Source: Leptofilum sp965223525
GTDB lineage: Bacteria; Chloroflexota; Anaerolineae; Promineifilales; Promineifilaceae
Assembly (NCBI RefSeq): GCF_965223525.1
Contig: NZ_OZ245005.1
Span: 248,001-312,000 of the forward strand
DNA: 64,000 nt
Reading direction: 5' to 3'
Shown here: one piece after another, positions 49,252 through 57,023 of the stretch
Layout of the letters: each line of letters begins with the position of its first letter
How positions within the stretch are numbered: the stretch's first letter is position 1
Translations under genes and position numbers: made by a program
Notes under the pieces: model-generated
Databases searched by the model: none
What the model was told of the DNA's origin: nothing
Seen by the model: only the letters and a program-made list of their open reading frames with translations

Positions 49252-51189
49252 TTATTCGGTTGGCTTGAACTGGGTTTCGTACAGATTTGTGTACAGGCCA
49301 CCCCGTGCCAGTAATTCTTCATGAGTGCCTTGCTCAACAAGTTGGCCTTTTTCCATCACCAAAATTTTATCGGCAGCCAAAACGGTTGAGAGTCTGTGAG
49401 CAATTACCAAGCTGCTGCGTCCCTGCATCACTTTGCCTAACGCTTCTTGAATCAACGCTTCGGACAGTGAATCCAGGTGGGAGGTAGCTTCATCTAGCAC
49501 CAGGATGCGTGGATCTTTTAGCACCACGCGGGCAATGGCAATGCGCTGGCGTTCACCACCGCTTAAGCGATAGCCTCGTTCACCCACAACGGTATCGTAG
49601 CCATCGGGCAAATCGGCGATAAAGTCGTGGATGTTGGCGGCTTTGGCAGCAGCAATCATTTGCTCATCAGTGGCGTCGGGGCGGGCGTAAAGCAAATTAG
49701 CGCGAATGGTGTCATAAAAGAGGTAGGTTTCTTGCGTGACCATGCCAATGTTGTGGGCCAGGCTGTTGAGGGTAACATCGCGCAGGTCGTAGTTATCAAT
49801 GGTGATACGGCCGTTCGTCGGATCATACAATCTTGGAATCAAGTAAGTAATCGTCGTCTTGCCTGCACCGCTAGGGCCAACCAGGGCAACCAGTTTGCCT
49901 GGCTCAATGTTGAAGTTAACGTCTTGCAAGGCCCAGCGTTGTTCAAGCTCTGGGCTGCTTCCATTTTCGCTGGCATCTCCGTTTTGTTTGGCCTTGCCCC
50001 GCTTGAGGTGGGCTGCGCCGCCACCACGCCAGCTAAATCGGGCAATTTCCTGTAAGCCACCTGGGTTCTCATCATTCGTGTAGGTGAATGAGACGTCTTG
50101 GAATTGGATACGGCCGTCTACCTGCGCTAACTTCTTTGCCTCTGGCCTCTCTGCAATTTCCACAGGAATGTCCAACGCTTCAAATACGCGCTCGAAGCTG
50201 ACCATGCTTTGGGCAAACTCCACCGGGGCGTTGGTTAACGCCATGAGCGGCCCGTAAAGCTGAGACAGGTAACTACCGAAGGCCACGATCGTTCCGATAG
50301 TAAACGCATCTTCCAACACCAGATAGCCACCCACCCAGTAAACAACGGCCGTACCCACCGCCCCAATAATGCTCAACATCATAAAAAACCAGCGACCAAT
50401 CACCGCCGAACGCACCCCAATGTCTCGCACATCGGCCGCATCGTCGGCAAATCGCTTCATCTCACGATCTTCGCGGCCAAACAGCTTCACTAGCAACGCC
50501 CCGCTAACGTTGAGCGTCTCGTTCATCGTCGCATTCATCTCCGCGCTAATTTCCAGCGATTTGCGCCGCAAATCGCGCAAAGTGCGCCCCACGCGCCGTG
50601 CAGGCAGCACAAACAGCGGCAAGATGGCCAGCCCCAGCAGCGTCAGTCGCCACTCCAACGTGAGCAAAATTGCCAACGTACCTACCAGCGAGATAATGTT
50701 GGAAATAATCGTCACAATCGTGTCGCTAATCGCCCGCTGTGCGCCGATGACATCGTTGTTCAGCCGGGACATCAGCTCACCAGTACGGGATTGGGTGAAA
50801 AAGCGGAGCGACATGCGCTGCATATGTTCATACAATGCACGGCGCAAATCGTAAATGACACCCTCGCCAATTTGGGAGTTGAGACTGCGCTGAAAAACGC
50901 CAATGCCGCCGTTGACGATGGGAATAGCAACCATGCCCGCCGCCAGCAGCGTCAGCAGCCGAAAATCTTCGTTGGGGATGGCGTTATCAATTAACGAACG
51001 CACCAAGAGCGGTGACACCAAGGTTAGCCCGGTGATAAGCAAAATTGTTATCAGTAAAAAGATAATTTTTAGGCGATATGGTTGGGCAAATTCCCATACC
51101 CGCAAGAGCAAATCGCGCGTAATGGCTGGACGCTCCTGCTTTTCGTCGTGGGAGATGTATGCCCACCAACCGCCACCGTGAAAACCCAT
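49252..51189 (-). CDS. ABC exporter with fused permease and ATPase (MsbA/lipid or drug type)
   Basis: A 645-residue half-transporter. Residues 30-330 hold six TM helices with the exporter coupling helices (TGELMSRLNNDV). The ATPase has Walker A VGPSGAGKTT, signature LSGGERQRIAIARVVL, Walker B ILVLDEATS and the H-loop IAHRLST. A 45-residue low-complexity insert (about 385-430, RFSWRGGGAAHLKRG and so on) lies between the first strands of the ATPase, which is unusual. It would form a homodimer or heterodimer. Substrate unknown. Confidence 0.9.
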   Translation of the reverse strand: MGFHGGGWWAYISHDEKQERPAITRDLLLRVWEFAQPYRLKIIFLLITILLITGLTLVSPLLVRSLIDNAIPNEDFRLLTLLAAGMVAIPIVNGGIGVFQRSLNSQIGEGVIYDLRRALYEHMQRMSLRFFTQSRTGELMSRLNNDVIGAQRAISDTIVTIISNIISLVGTLAILLTLEWRLTLLGLAILPLFVLPARRVGRTLRDLRRKSLEISAEMNATMNETLNVSGALLVKLFGREDREMKRFADDAADVRDIGVRSAVIGRWFFMMLSIIGAVGTAVVYWVGGYLVLEDAFTIGTIVAFGSYLSQLYGPLMALTNAPVEFAQSMVSFERVFEALDIPVEIAERPEAKKLAQVDGRIQFQDVSFTYTNDENPGGLQEIARFSWRGGGAAHLKRGKAKQNGDASENGSSPELEQRWALQDVNFNIEPGKLVALVGPSGAGKTTITYLIPRLYDPTNGRITIDNYDLRDVTLNSLAHNIGMVTQETYLFYDTIRANLLYARPDATDEQMIAAAKAANIHDFIADLPDGYDTVVGERGYRLSGGERQRIAIARVVLKDPRILVLDEATSHLDSLSEALIQEALGKVMQGRSSLVIAHRLSTVLAADKILVMEKGQLVEQGTHEELLARGGLYTNLYETQFKPTE

Positions 51190-51258
51190 AAATTCCTCCG
51201 AGAAAGAAATCCACAGATTACGCAGATTGTCACAGAATTTTGCCCAAATCTTTAGCTT

Positions 51259-51292
51259 TTTTCTCTAAACTCTCTGTGTGCTCTGTGGCTAA
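51259..51292. repeat. CACAGAG-type element
   Basis: TTTTTCTCTAAACTCTCTGTGTGCTCTGTGGC, upstream of the small ORF at 51300. A copy of the AGATTACGCAGATT type lies near 51211-51230. Confidence 0.55.
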
Positions 51293-51299
51293 TATTTTG

Positions 51300-51446
51300 A
51301 TGAAGTTCAAGTATGGCGCAGAACGGCCGTTTTGGGTACTGGTCAATCGGGCAGGAACCACCTGGCAAGGTTGGCAGCCTGTCGTTGCGGAAAAACTTCA
51401 TAAGCGTTGCCGTTTGATGGAAGCAACAAAGTGGCTAAAAAAATGA
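51300..51446 (+). CDS. Small basic protein (48 aa), unknown
   Basis: A 48-codon ORF, rich in Lys, Trp and Arg (KFKYGAERPFWVLVNRAG, TWQGWQPVVAEK). It has an ACGGCCGT octamer read as Arg-Pro. There is no clear SD. It ends inside a long hairpin. No known family is recognised. A coding role is plausible from composition only. Confidence 0.35.
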   Translation: MKFKYGAERPFWVLVNRAGTTWQGWQPVVAEKLHKRCRLMEATKWLKK

Positions 51447-51480
51447 GATGCCTCAAGAGCAGGCGCTCATGAGGCATCTC
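51445..51480 (+). terminator. Extended hairpin after the 48-aa ORF
   Basis: GAGATGCCTCA (51445-51455) and TGAGGCATCTC (51470-51480) form an 11-bp stem, with a nested GAGC/GCTC stem in the loop. No T-tract follows (TCGGGGGG), so a protein-bound or mRNA-end structure rather than a classic terminator. Confidence 0.5.
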
Positions 51481-51634
51481 TCGGGGGGGAGCCAAGCACA
51501 GTGTAACAAATTCCAAATGTAACGCAACAATGTGAATTTTGTTACAGATTCAACTTGTTTGCTTACAACATTTTTGCCAGCCTTGCGTAAAGTTTTTCAA
51601 GATTTGATATTTTGATGCACAAACGGAGTGTGTG

Positions 51635-51883
51635 ATGAGCAAAGCAAATGTAGAAAAATTATTGGCAGATGAATTTGTGTGCAGCCATTGCAAAAGTAGC
51701 GGCGCCCATGTAGAAAAATTATCAATGGCAGGCACTGGCATCTCGCGCTTTTTAGAAATTCAGCCTTACCGCTACGCTTTCGTTTCCTGCCACAACTGCG
51801 GCTTTACAGAAGTGTTCAATCTGAAAATGCTTGAGGGCAAAGATGATTTAGGCACCTTCCTGGACATTTTGTTTGCCAACTAA
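51635..51883 (+). CDS. Zinc-ribbon nucleic-acid-binding-type protein (82 aa)
   Basis: Two CxxC pairs, FVCSHCKSSGA (near residue 16) and VSCHNCGFTEV (near residue 53), form a zinc ribbon of the small Zn-ribbon nucleic-acid-binding-like family. Between them lies GISRFLEIQPYRYAF, a beta-rich stretch. The start is the ATG at 51635 behind GGAG; a GTG three bases upstream is possible. A strong terminator follows. Exact ligand unknown. Confidence 0.75.
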   Translation: MSKANVEKLLADEFVCSHCKSSGAHVEKLSMAGTGISRFLEIQPYRYAFVSCHNCGFTEVFNLKMLEGKDDLGTFLDILFAN

Positions 51884-51904
51884 AGCATCTTTTGCACGCG
51901 ATCA

Positions 51905-51934
51905 AAAAGAGGACACTGGCCGGTGTCCTCTTTT
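51905..51934. terminator. Bidirectional intrinsic terminator
   Basis: AAAAGAGGACAC (51905-51916) and GTGTCCTCTTTT (51923-51934), 12-bp perfect stem with a 6-base loop, between the Zn-ribbon gene and the convergent membrane gene. Confidence 0.9.
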
Positions 51935-51954
51935 ATTTTGAGTTTGGGTTTGCG

Positions 51955-52338
51955 CTAAACGGAATACTCTACGGCCGTATCTTCCTCATACTCATTAGCC
52001 AACCGATGATAAGCAAACACGCCCTGGACACCGCGAAAGAAAAAGTACGCAAAAACGGCCGCAATCGGTATCCCTAAAAACACACCGTAAAAAATCCAAA
52101 CATAGATTTTGCCAACAACATAATAAACAAACAGCGTCACGGCACTGGCGCGGTGTTTTTTGTACACACCATATGTCAGGGCCAACATCAAAACAATGTC
52201 TACCCAGTTCCACCAATCTACCTGCAACAACGAGCCGCCGCTAGCATACACTAACGTCAGCATAACAGTTACCAAGATTGAAACCAATGACATTTTCCAG
52301 GCAATTCGGATGGATGTATTTGCTTGCTCAAGATTCAC
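51955..52338 (-). CDS. Small integral membrane protein, unknown
   Basis: A 127-residue protein with about four TM segments (SLVSILVTVMLTLVYA, VDIVLMLALTYGVY, VTLFVYYVVGKIYVWIFYGV, GIPIAAVFAYFFF) and short polar loops (KKHRAS), ending in an acidic tail (NEYEEDTAVE). No motif I recognise. A palindromic GTGACAAAT site lies 57-75 bases upstream of its start. Function unknown. Confidence 0.7.
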   Translation of the reverse strand: MNLEQANTSIRIAWKMSLVSILVTVMLTLVYASGGSLLQVDWWNWVDIVLMLALTYGVYKKHRASAVTLFVYYVVGKIYVWIFYGVFLGIPIAAVFAYFFFRGVQGVFAYHRLANEYEEDTAVEYSV

Positions 52339-52394
52339 GGGCGTGCCTCCTTCTCATTTTTTGCTTTCAAGCACCAAGTATGGCTAGCCTTACT

Positions 52395-52413
52395 ATTTGT
52401 CGTAGTGACAAAT
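52395..52413. promoter_or_regulatory. ATTTGTC-N5-GACAAAT palindrome
   Basis: ATTTGTC (52395-52401), GTAGT, GACAAAT (52407-52413). It contains the GTGACAA half-site and lies between two minus-strand genes, upstream of the one at 52338. Confidence 0.45.
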
Positions 52414-52471
52414 TTCATTTCGAAAACATGCCGATTGTCATATATTGTGGAGTCAGTTGGGTAACAATCGC

Positions 52472-53362
52472 TCATTCAACTGCCTCTGGAATGAGTTTTT
52501 CCCAATCGCTGCGCTCTGGGAACAGATGCCAAATGTTGTTATCTAACGCCTTCAGGTAAATGTGGTTGTATTTGAAGTAAGAGGTCCGCTGCACGGCCGT
52601 ATCCCCCCCAACCTCAAACGCCAAAGCCCAACCCAATCGCTCTCGCACCTGGGGCTGCTCACGCCACACTAGGCCAAAGCCCCGCTGCGGCTGGTAAAAA
52701 CCAGGCGGCGGCACAATGAACGGATCATCAATCGGATCGCCATCTTGCCAAGTATCTTCATATGCGTTCCAGCCATCCGTGTACATAGTGTCGTCAAACA
52801 GCACGTAAATGCGATCTTCCTCAGCAACCCAAATCATCACCCCATGCTCAAACTGCTGCTCTGCCGAAGCAGAAAGAAGCACAGCATCTTGCGCGCAAAC
52901 ATCTGGCGCTGGCGTAAAGAACCAGGCAAATGGACAAGTGAGCGGCACAGTGAGCGAAGCAGACATATATGGAAAATCATCACTACTGGCATACAAGGCG
53001 AATGATTCACTATTTCGGCTGCCGCTGCTAATGGTGTAGGTCATGCTGCCGGTTGGTTCTACGAACCAAAACGTGCCCAAAACGCCACCAAACAGATGGT
53101 ACAAAGTGACAGTTGTCGCATTGCTGGTTTTCCAACTGAGCGTGATCGTGTCGCCGGGGTCAGCAATGGGAACCGTGGCGGTGAAGCTGAGAATTTGTGG
53201 GGGCTGGGACGGTTTGGCAACCAATGGCAAGTAGAGATGAGTGTCTTCTTGAGACACGGCCGTTTCTGCCAGGGGCAACGCTGCCTTTGCCCAAAAAATG
53301 CTGCTTAAAACGGCCGTTGCCAACACAAAAGTGACCAGTAAAATACCAATACGCTTCATCAT
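52472..53362 (-). CDS. Secreted protein with LPLV-type motif after the signal
   Basis: A 296-residue exported protein. A signal helix (GILLVTFVLATAVLSS) is followed after about 25 residues by HLYLPLVAKPS, the same LPLV-type sequence seen at the C-termini of the two large secreted proteins. Then a beta-rich Ig-like stretch (DPGDTITLSWKTSNATTVTLY) and a C-terminal part with a Cys pair and many aromatic residues (YEDTWQDGDPIDDPF, WALAFEVGG). The ATG at 53362 has GGAGG upstream. No catalytic motif. Probably a surface-binding protein. Confidence 0.65.
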   Translation of the reverse strand: MMKRIGILLVTFVLATAVLSSIFWAKAALPLAETAVSQEDTHLYLPLVAKPSQPPQILSFTATVPIADPGDTITLSWKTSNATTVTLYHLFGGVLGTFWFVEPTGSMTYTISSGSRNSESFALYASSDDFPYMSASLTVPLTCPFAWFFTPAPDVCAQDAVLLSASAEQQFEHGVMIWVAEEDRIYVLFDDTMYTDGWNAYEDTWQDGDPIDDPFIVPPPGFYQPQRGFGLVWREQPQVRERLGWALAFEVGGDTAVQRTSYFKYNHIYLKALDNNIWHLFPERSDWEKLIPEAVE

Positions 53363-53593
53363 GAGAGGCCTCCTGCACTGTTGCACACAACATCTACACC
53401 CTTATCATAATCAAAAGTGCGGCGAAACAATAGTGACAAACCTCAACTTTCTCGCTTTTACAGAGCGAAATACGAAAGGGAATTTGACAGGAAATCTGCC
53501 TATAATCCCGCTGGCTGACAAACAACCAGCCACCTTCACAGCAAACAACCCACATTTCCAAAAATAAATTCCATCCTAGAAGAGAGAACAAAC

Positions 53594-54949
53594 ATGGCGA
53601 AAAAAACCAGCGGTACGTACGTTATTGGCCACATAAACCCAGATACAGATTCAATTGCAGCCGCGATGGGCTACGCCTGGCTGCTGCAAAACCAAGCTGG
53701 CGAAGAGATCATTCCAGCCCGCGCAGGCCACCTAAACCCACAAACCGCTTGGGTGCTAGAGCGGCTCAATCTAGAGCCACCCATCCTGTTGCCCGATGCT
53801 TCTCCTCGTTTTGAAAACGTAGCGCATCGCTTCAACACCACCACCCCAGACCGCCCCTTGCGGGATGTGTGGGCCATTGCCAACCGCACAGGCGGCATCG
53901 CCCCGGTGGTAAATGAGGATGGCACGCCTTACGGCTTGGTGACGGTTCTCAGCCTGTTCCGCTTTTTGAAGGAGTCTGTAGGGGCGCACCCCCGGCGGGA
54001 AGAGATGCGTATTGCCGAAATTATGGAACGGCCGTGTTCCGAAGCGTGCGATACTAACGTTCCCAGATTTGTCGCCAACACGCGCATTAGAGACGTATTG
54101 CCTCGCATTTTGCATGAAGAGCGCAGCGAGTTCTGGGTGGTAGATGAAGGTGGCCATTACCAGGGCATTTGCCGCCAACGGGATGCGCTAAATCCCCCAC
54201 GCTATCGGCTCATTCTTGTTGATCACAATGAATATGGTCAGGCGCTTGGCGCGCTAGACGAAGCCGATCTCATTGAAGTGCTAGACCACCACCGACTGGA
54301 CAACGCCCCTACCCGCACGCCCATCCGCTTTACCATTGATGTGGTGGGCAGTACCTGCACGTTGGTCAGCGAGCGGATCAATGAGGCTGGCCTAAGTGCG
54401 CCCCCGGCACTGGCCGGGCTGCTGCTGGCAGGTATCATCTCCGACACGCTCATTCTCAACTCTCCCACCACCACCGATCGGGATCGTGAGGCAACTGAGC
54501 GGCTGCTGCGCTGGGCAAAAGTAGGCAATTCACCACTCGCTGACGAGACGGTGCAATCGTTTGGTGAACAGGTGCTGCAAGCTGGTGCAGGGCTGGCCTC
54601 GCGCACACCGGAAGAAGTTGTGAATGCCGACTTCAAACAATACGAGGCGGCTGGCCTCAAGTTTGGCATTTCGCAGGTTGAGGTAACAAACCGAAGCCAG
54701 CTCTCTGAATATACAGATGCGCTGAGCAATGCTCTTATGAATCAGCGAGACAGCAACAGCCTGGACTTTGCCATGCTCATGGTGACAGACGTGGTACGAC
54801 GAGGCAGTCGCCTACTCATCACCGATGACATTCCAGCCCTGGAAGGGTTGCCATACCCTCGGCGTGAAGATGGCACGCTGAATGCAAACGGGGTAGTCTC
54901 CCGCAAGATGCAGCTATTGCCAACAATTCTGGGTGCGCTGGAAGGATAG
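53594..54949 (+). CDS. Manganese-dependent inorganic pyrophosphatase with CBS domains
   Basis: A 451-residue family II pyrophosphatase. The DHH domain has GHINPDTDSIAAAMGYAW and, after an insert of two CBS-like units (about 70-205: TGGIAPVVNEDGTPYGLV, RSEFWVVDEGGHYQGI), continues with ILVDHNEYGQA and EVLDHHRLDN. The DHHA2 part is at the C-terminus (about 330-450). CBS-type enzymes are inhibited or activated by adenine nucleotides. It would pull biosynthetic reactions by removing PPi, including that of PPDK in reverse. It is separated from the upstream gene by a short gap with no terminator seen. Confidence 0.9.
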   Translation: MAKKTSGTYVIGHINPDTDSIAAAMGYAWLLQNQAGEEIIPARAGHLNPQTAWVLERLNLEPPILLPDASPRFENVAHRFNTTTPDRPLRDVWAIANRTGGIAPVVNEDGTPYGLVTVLSLFRFLKESVGAHPRREEMRIAEIMERPCSEACDTNVPRFVANTRIRDVLPRILHEERSEFWVVDEGGHYQGICRQRDALNPPRYRLILVDHNEYGQALGALDEADLIEVLDHHRLDNAPTRTPIRFTIDVVGSTCTLVSERINEAGLSAPPALAGLLLAGIISDTLILNSPTTTDRDREATERLLRWAKVGNSPLADETVQSFGEQVLQAGAGLASRTPEEVVNADFKQYEAAGLKFGISQVEVTNRSQLSEYTDALSNALMNQRDSNSLDFAMLMVTDVVRRGSRLLITDDIPALEGLPYPRREDGTLNANGVVSRKMQLLPTILGALEG

Positions 54950-54981
54950 CTCCCCTTCCAAATGTTTGATACCATCTTCTC

Positions 54982-56199
54982 ATGAGCAATACGGGGACAA
55001 TGTCCAAAACGATCCACCTCACTGAGTACCAAACGCTTTCTTTACCGGAGCACGCGCTGCCCGCCTGGGTTGGTACGCAACTGTGGCGTATGTTGGATCA
55101 AGCTGGTAAGAAACTGCTCGTCGCCTTTCCTTCTCCCAAAACAGATGGCGAATGGCAACTGACGGCCCAGGGCTGGGTGGGGCAAATTCAGATTCCGCAC
55201 CAACTTACGCTACGCATTGTGCCTAAAGTGCCTATGGCCCGTATTTTTCACCTGTGGGATGCAGCTTACGACTTGCGCCTGGCAGAACTGAGTGATGGGG
55301 TAACGGCCGTTTCTACCATTTCCGAATTTTTTAGCCTGCTCGCCCACATTTTGGCCCAGCGTGTTATTCGGCGCGGGCGGCAAGGCTTCCAGAAAGCGTA
55401 TTTGCAAAAAACCGATCCCTTGCCCTACGTCCGCGGCAAGCTGCTGCCACCACAAACGTCCGCCACCCACCCTACCGCACAGCTCACCTGCCGCTACGAT
55501 GCCCACACCGCCGACATCCCCGACAACCAAATTGTGGCCTACACCCTGCACCAGATTGCTCGCAGCGGTCAATGCAGCCCGGCGGCACAAACGGCCGTTC
55601 GCCAAGCGTACCATCTGCTGCAACCGTTGGTCACGGTACGGCCGTTCCTGCCCAGCGACTGCCAAAACCGCAGCTACGGCCGTCTCAACCAGGATTACGC
55701 CACTCTGCATGCCCTCTGCCGCTTCTTTTTGGAACATACCGGCCCGCATTTAGCCACAGGGGAACATTTGCTCATGCCTTTTCTGCTCAACATGGCACAG
55801 CTATATGAGCGCAGCATTGCCAACTGGCTGCAAGCCAATCTACCTCGACCCTACCACATCAAAGCCCAAGAAAACACGACTATTGGCCCCAACGACGAAC
55901 TGCGCTTTCAAATTGACCTGATGCTGTATGATAAAAACGGCCGTCCGCTGGCCGTACTGGACACCAAATACAAAACGCCAGACAAACCCAGCCAGGCAGA
56001 CATCAGCCAGGTGATCACCTACGCCAAAGCCAAAGGGTGCCACCACGCGCTGCTCATTTATCCGCAGCCACTGCCCCAACCGCTCCACGTCAGCGTGGGA
56101 GATTTGCAGCTGCACACGCTTTCTTTCAGTCTGGATGAACCGCTTGACGTAGCTGGTCGGCGCTTTTTGCAGCAACTTCAGGCTCGCCTACATCTTTAA
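54982..56199 (+). CDS. mcrC: McrC-like protein without McrB partner
   Basis: A 405-residue protein of the McrC type: N-terminal beta-rich DNA-binding part with GWVGQIQIPHQLTLRIVPK, and the C-terminal PD-(D/E)XK nuclease core with FQIDLMLYDKN and AVLDTKYK. McrC normally works with the GTPase McrB on methylated DNA. Here no McrB gene is next to it: upstream is the pyrophosphatase and downstream a sulfotransferase. It carries five ACGGCCGT octamers, so it has been in this genome long. It may act with a distant partner or alone. The start is 32 bases after the pyrophosphatase stop. Confidence 0.78.
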   Translation: MSNTGTMSKTIHLTEYQTLSLPEHALPAWVGTQLWRMLDQAGKKLLVAFPSPKTDGEWQLTAQGWVGQIQIPHQLTLRIVPKVPMARIFHLWDAAYDLRLAELSDGVTAVSTISEFFSLLAHILAQRVIRRGRQGFQKAYLQKTDPLPYVRGKLLPPQTSATHPTAQLTCRYDAHTADIPDNQIVAYTLHQIARSGQCSPAAQTAVRQAYHLLQPLVTVRPFLPSDCQNRSYGRLNQDYATLHALCRFFLEHTGPHLATGEHLLMPFLLNMAQLYERSIANWLQANLPRPYHIKAQENTTIGPNDELRFQIDLMLYDKNGRPLAVLDTKYKTPDKPSQADISQVITYAKAKGCHHALLIYPQPLPQPLHVSVGDLQLHTLSFSLDEPLDVAGRRFLQQLQARLHL

Positions 56200-56322
56200 G
56201 CTTGGCCTTAAGTGGCAGAAGGTATAAAGGGAACGGTCGTCTCACAACCTTCCCATTTTCCATCCCACCCACCTGTGTTACGATTGCTCTGTGTCTAAAC
56301 AAAAACTGAGAAGGAATATTGC

Positions 56323-56961
56323 ATGAAAGGTATCTTCAAAAAATTATTTGGTAGCAGCAAACCCGTCGTCACTGTGGTTAGCGGACTGCCCCGCTCTGGC
56401 ACCTCTATGATGATGAAAATGTTGGAAGCTGGCGGCATTCCCCCAGTTACCGACAAAATTCGCACCGCCGATGATGACAACCCCAAAGGGTATTACGAAT
56501 TTGAGCGCGTTAAGCAGATGGACAAAGGCGACACCGCCTGGATGGAAGATGCCCAGGGCAAATCAGTAAAAGTCATTTCGCAGCTTCTCCGGTACATGCC
56601 AGATGAGTACGAATACAAAGTCATCTTCATGCGGCGCAACATGTCAGAAATTTTAGCCTCACAAAAGAAAATGCTCATCAACCGTGGCGAAGACCCAGAA
56701 CAAGCAACCGATGAAGAAATCTCAGCCCTGTTTGAAAAGCATCTCAACAGCGTGATGGATTGGATGGCTGCACGACCCAACGTTTCCGTCATCTACATTC
56801 ATTACAGCGACATGCTGGCAAACCCTGCCCCCCAAGTGGCCCAAATCAACGAATTTTTGGGCGGCAACATGAACATTCAGGCCATGAGCGAAGTAGTAGA
56901 CCCTAACTTATACCGCAACCGCAAAAATCGGCTACAAAAAGAAAAACCAGCCTCTAGCTAA
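56323..56961 (+). CDS. Sulfotransferase-family protein
   Basis: A 212-residue cytoplasmic protein with the PAPS-binding P-loop-like VVSGLPRSGTSMMMKML near the N-terminus and a middle of KVIFMRRNMSEILAS that fits the 3'-phosphate-binding element. It would transfer sulfate from PAPS to a carbohydrate or other acceptor. The start has GAAGGAA upstream. At the short end of the family range. It is followed by a hairpin built from two ACGGCCGT octamers. Acceptor unknown. Confidence 0.8.
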   Translation: MKGIFKKLFGSSKPVVTVVSGLPRSGTSMMMKMLEAGGIPPVTDKIRTADDDNPKGYYEFERVKQMDKGDTAWMEDAQGKSVKVISQLLRYMPDEYEYKVIFMRRNMSEILASQKKMLINRGEDPEQATDEEISALFEKHLNSVMDWMAARPNVSVIYIHYSDMLANPAPQVAQINEFLGGNMNIQAMSEVVDPNLYRNRKNRLQKEKPASS

Positions 56962-56966
56962 CGAAA

Positions 56967-56992
56967 AACGGCCGTCTGGCGAGACGGCCGTT
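56967..56992. terminator. Hairpin made of two ACGGCCGT octamers
   Basis: AACGGCCGTCT (56967-56977), GGCG loop, AGACGGCCGTT (56982-56992), a perfect 11-bp stem in the gap between the convergent sulfotransferase and HhH genes. A short T/C-rich run follows on the plus strand and A5 precedes it, so termination on either strand is plausible. Confidence 0.6.
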
Positions 56993-57023
56993 CTTCTCCA
57001 CAACCCACTCTGGAAGATTCCCT

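Noticed and set aside
48930..49268. 112-codon ORF between ppdK and the ABC gene
   Set aside because: It runs through the operator region and in another frame across the better-supported 30-codon gene; no ribosome site.
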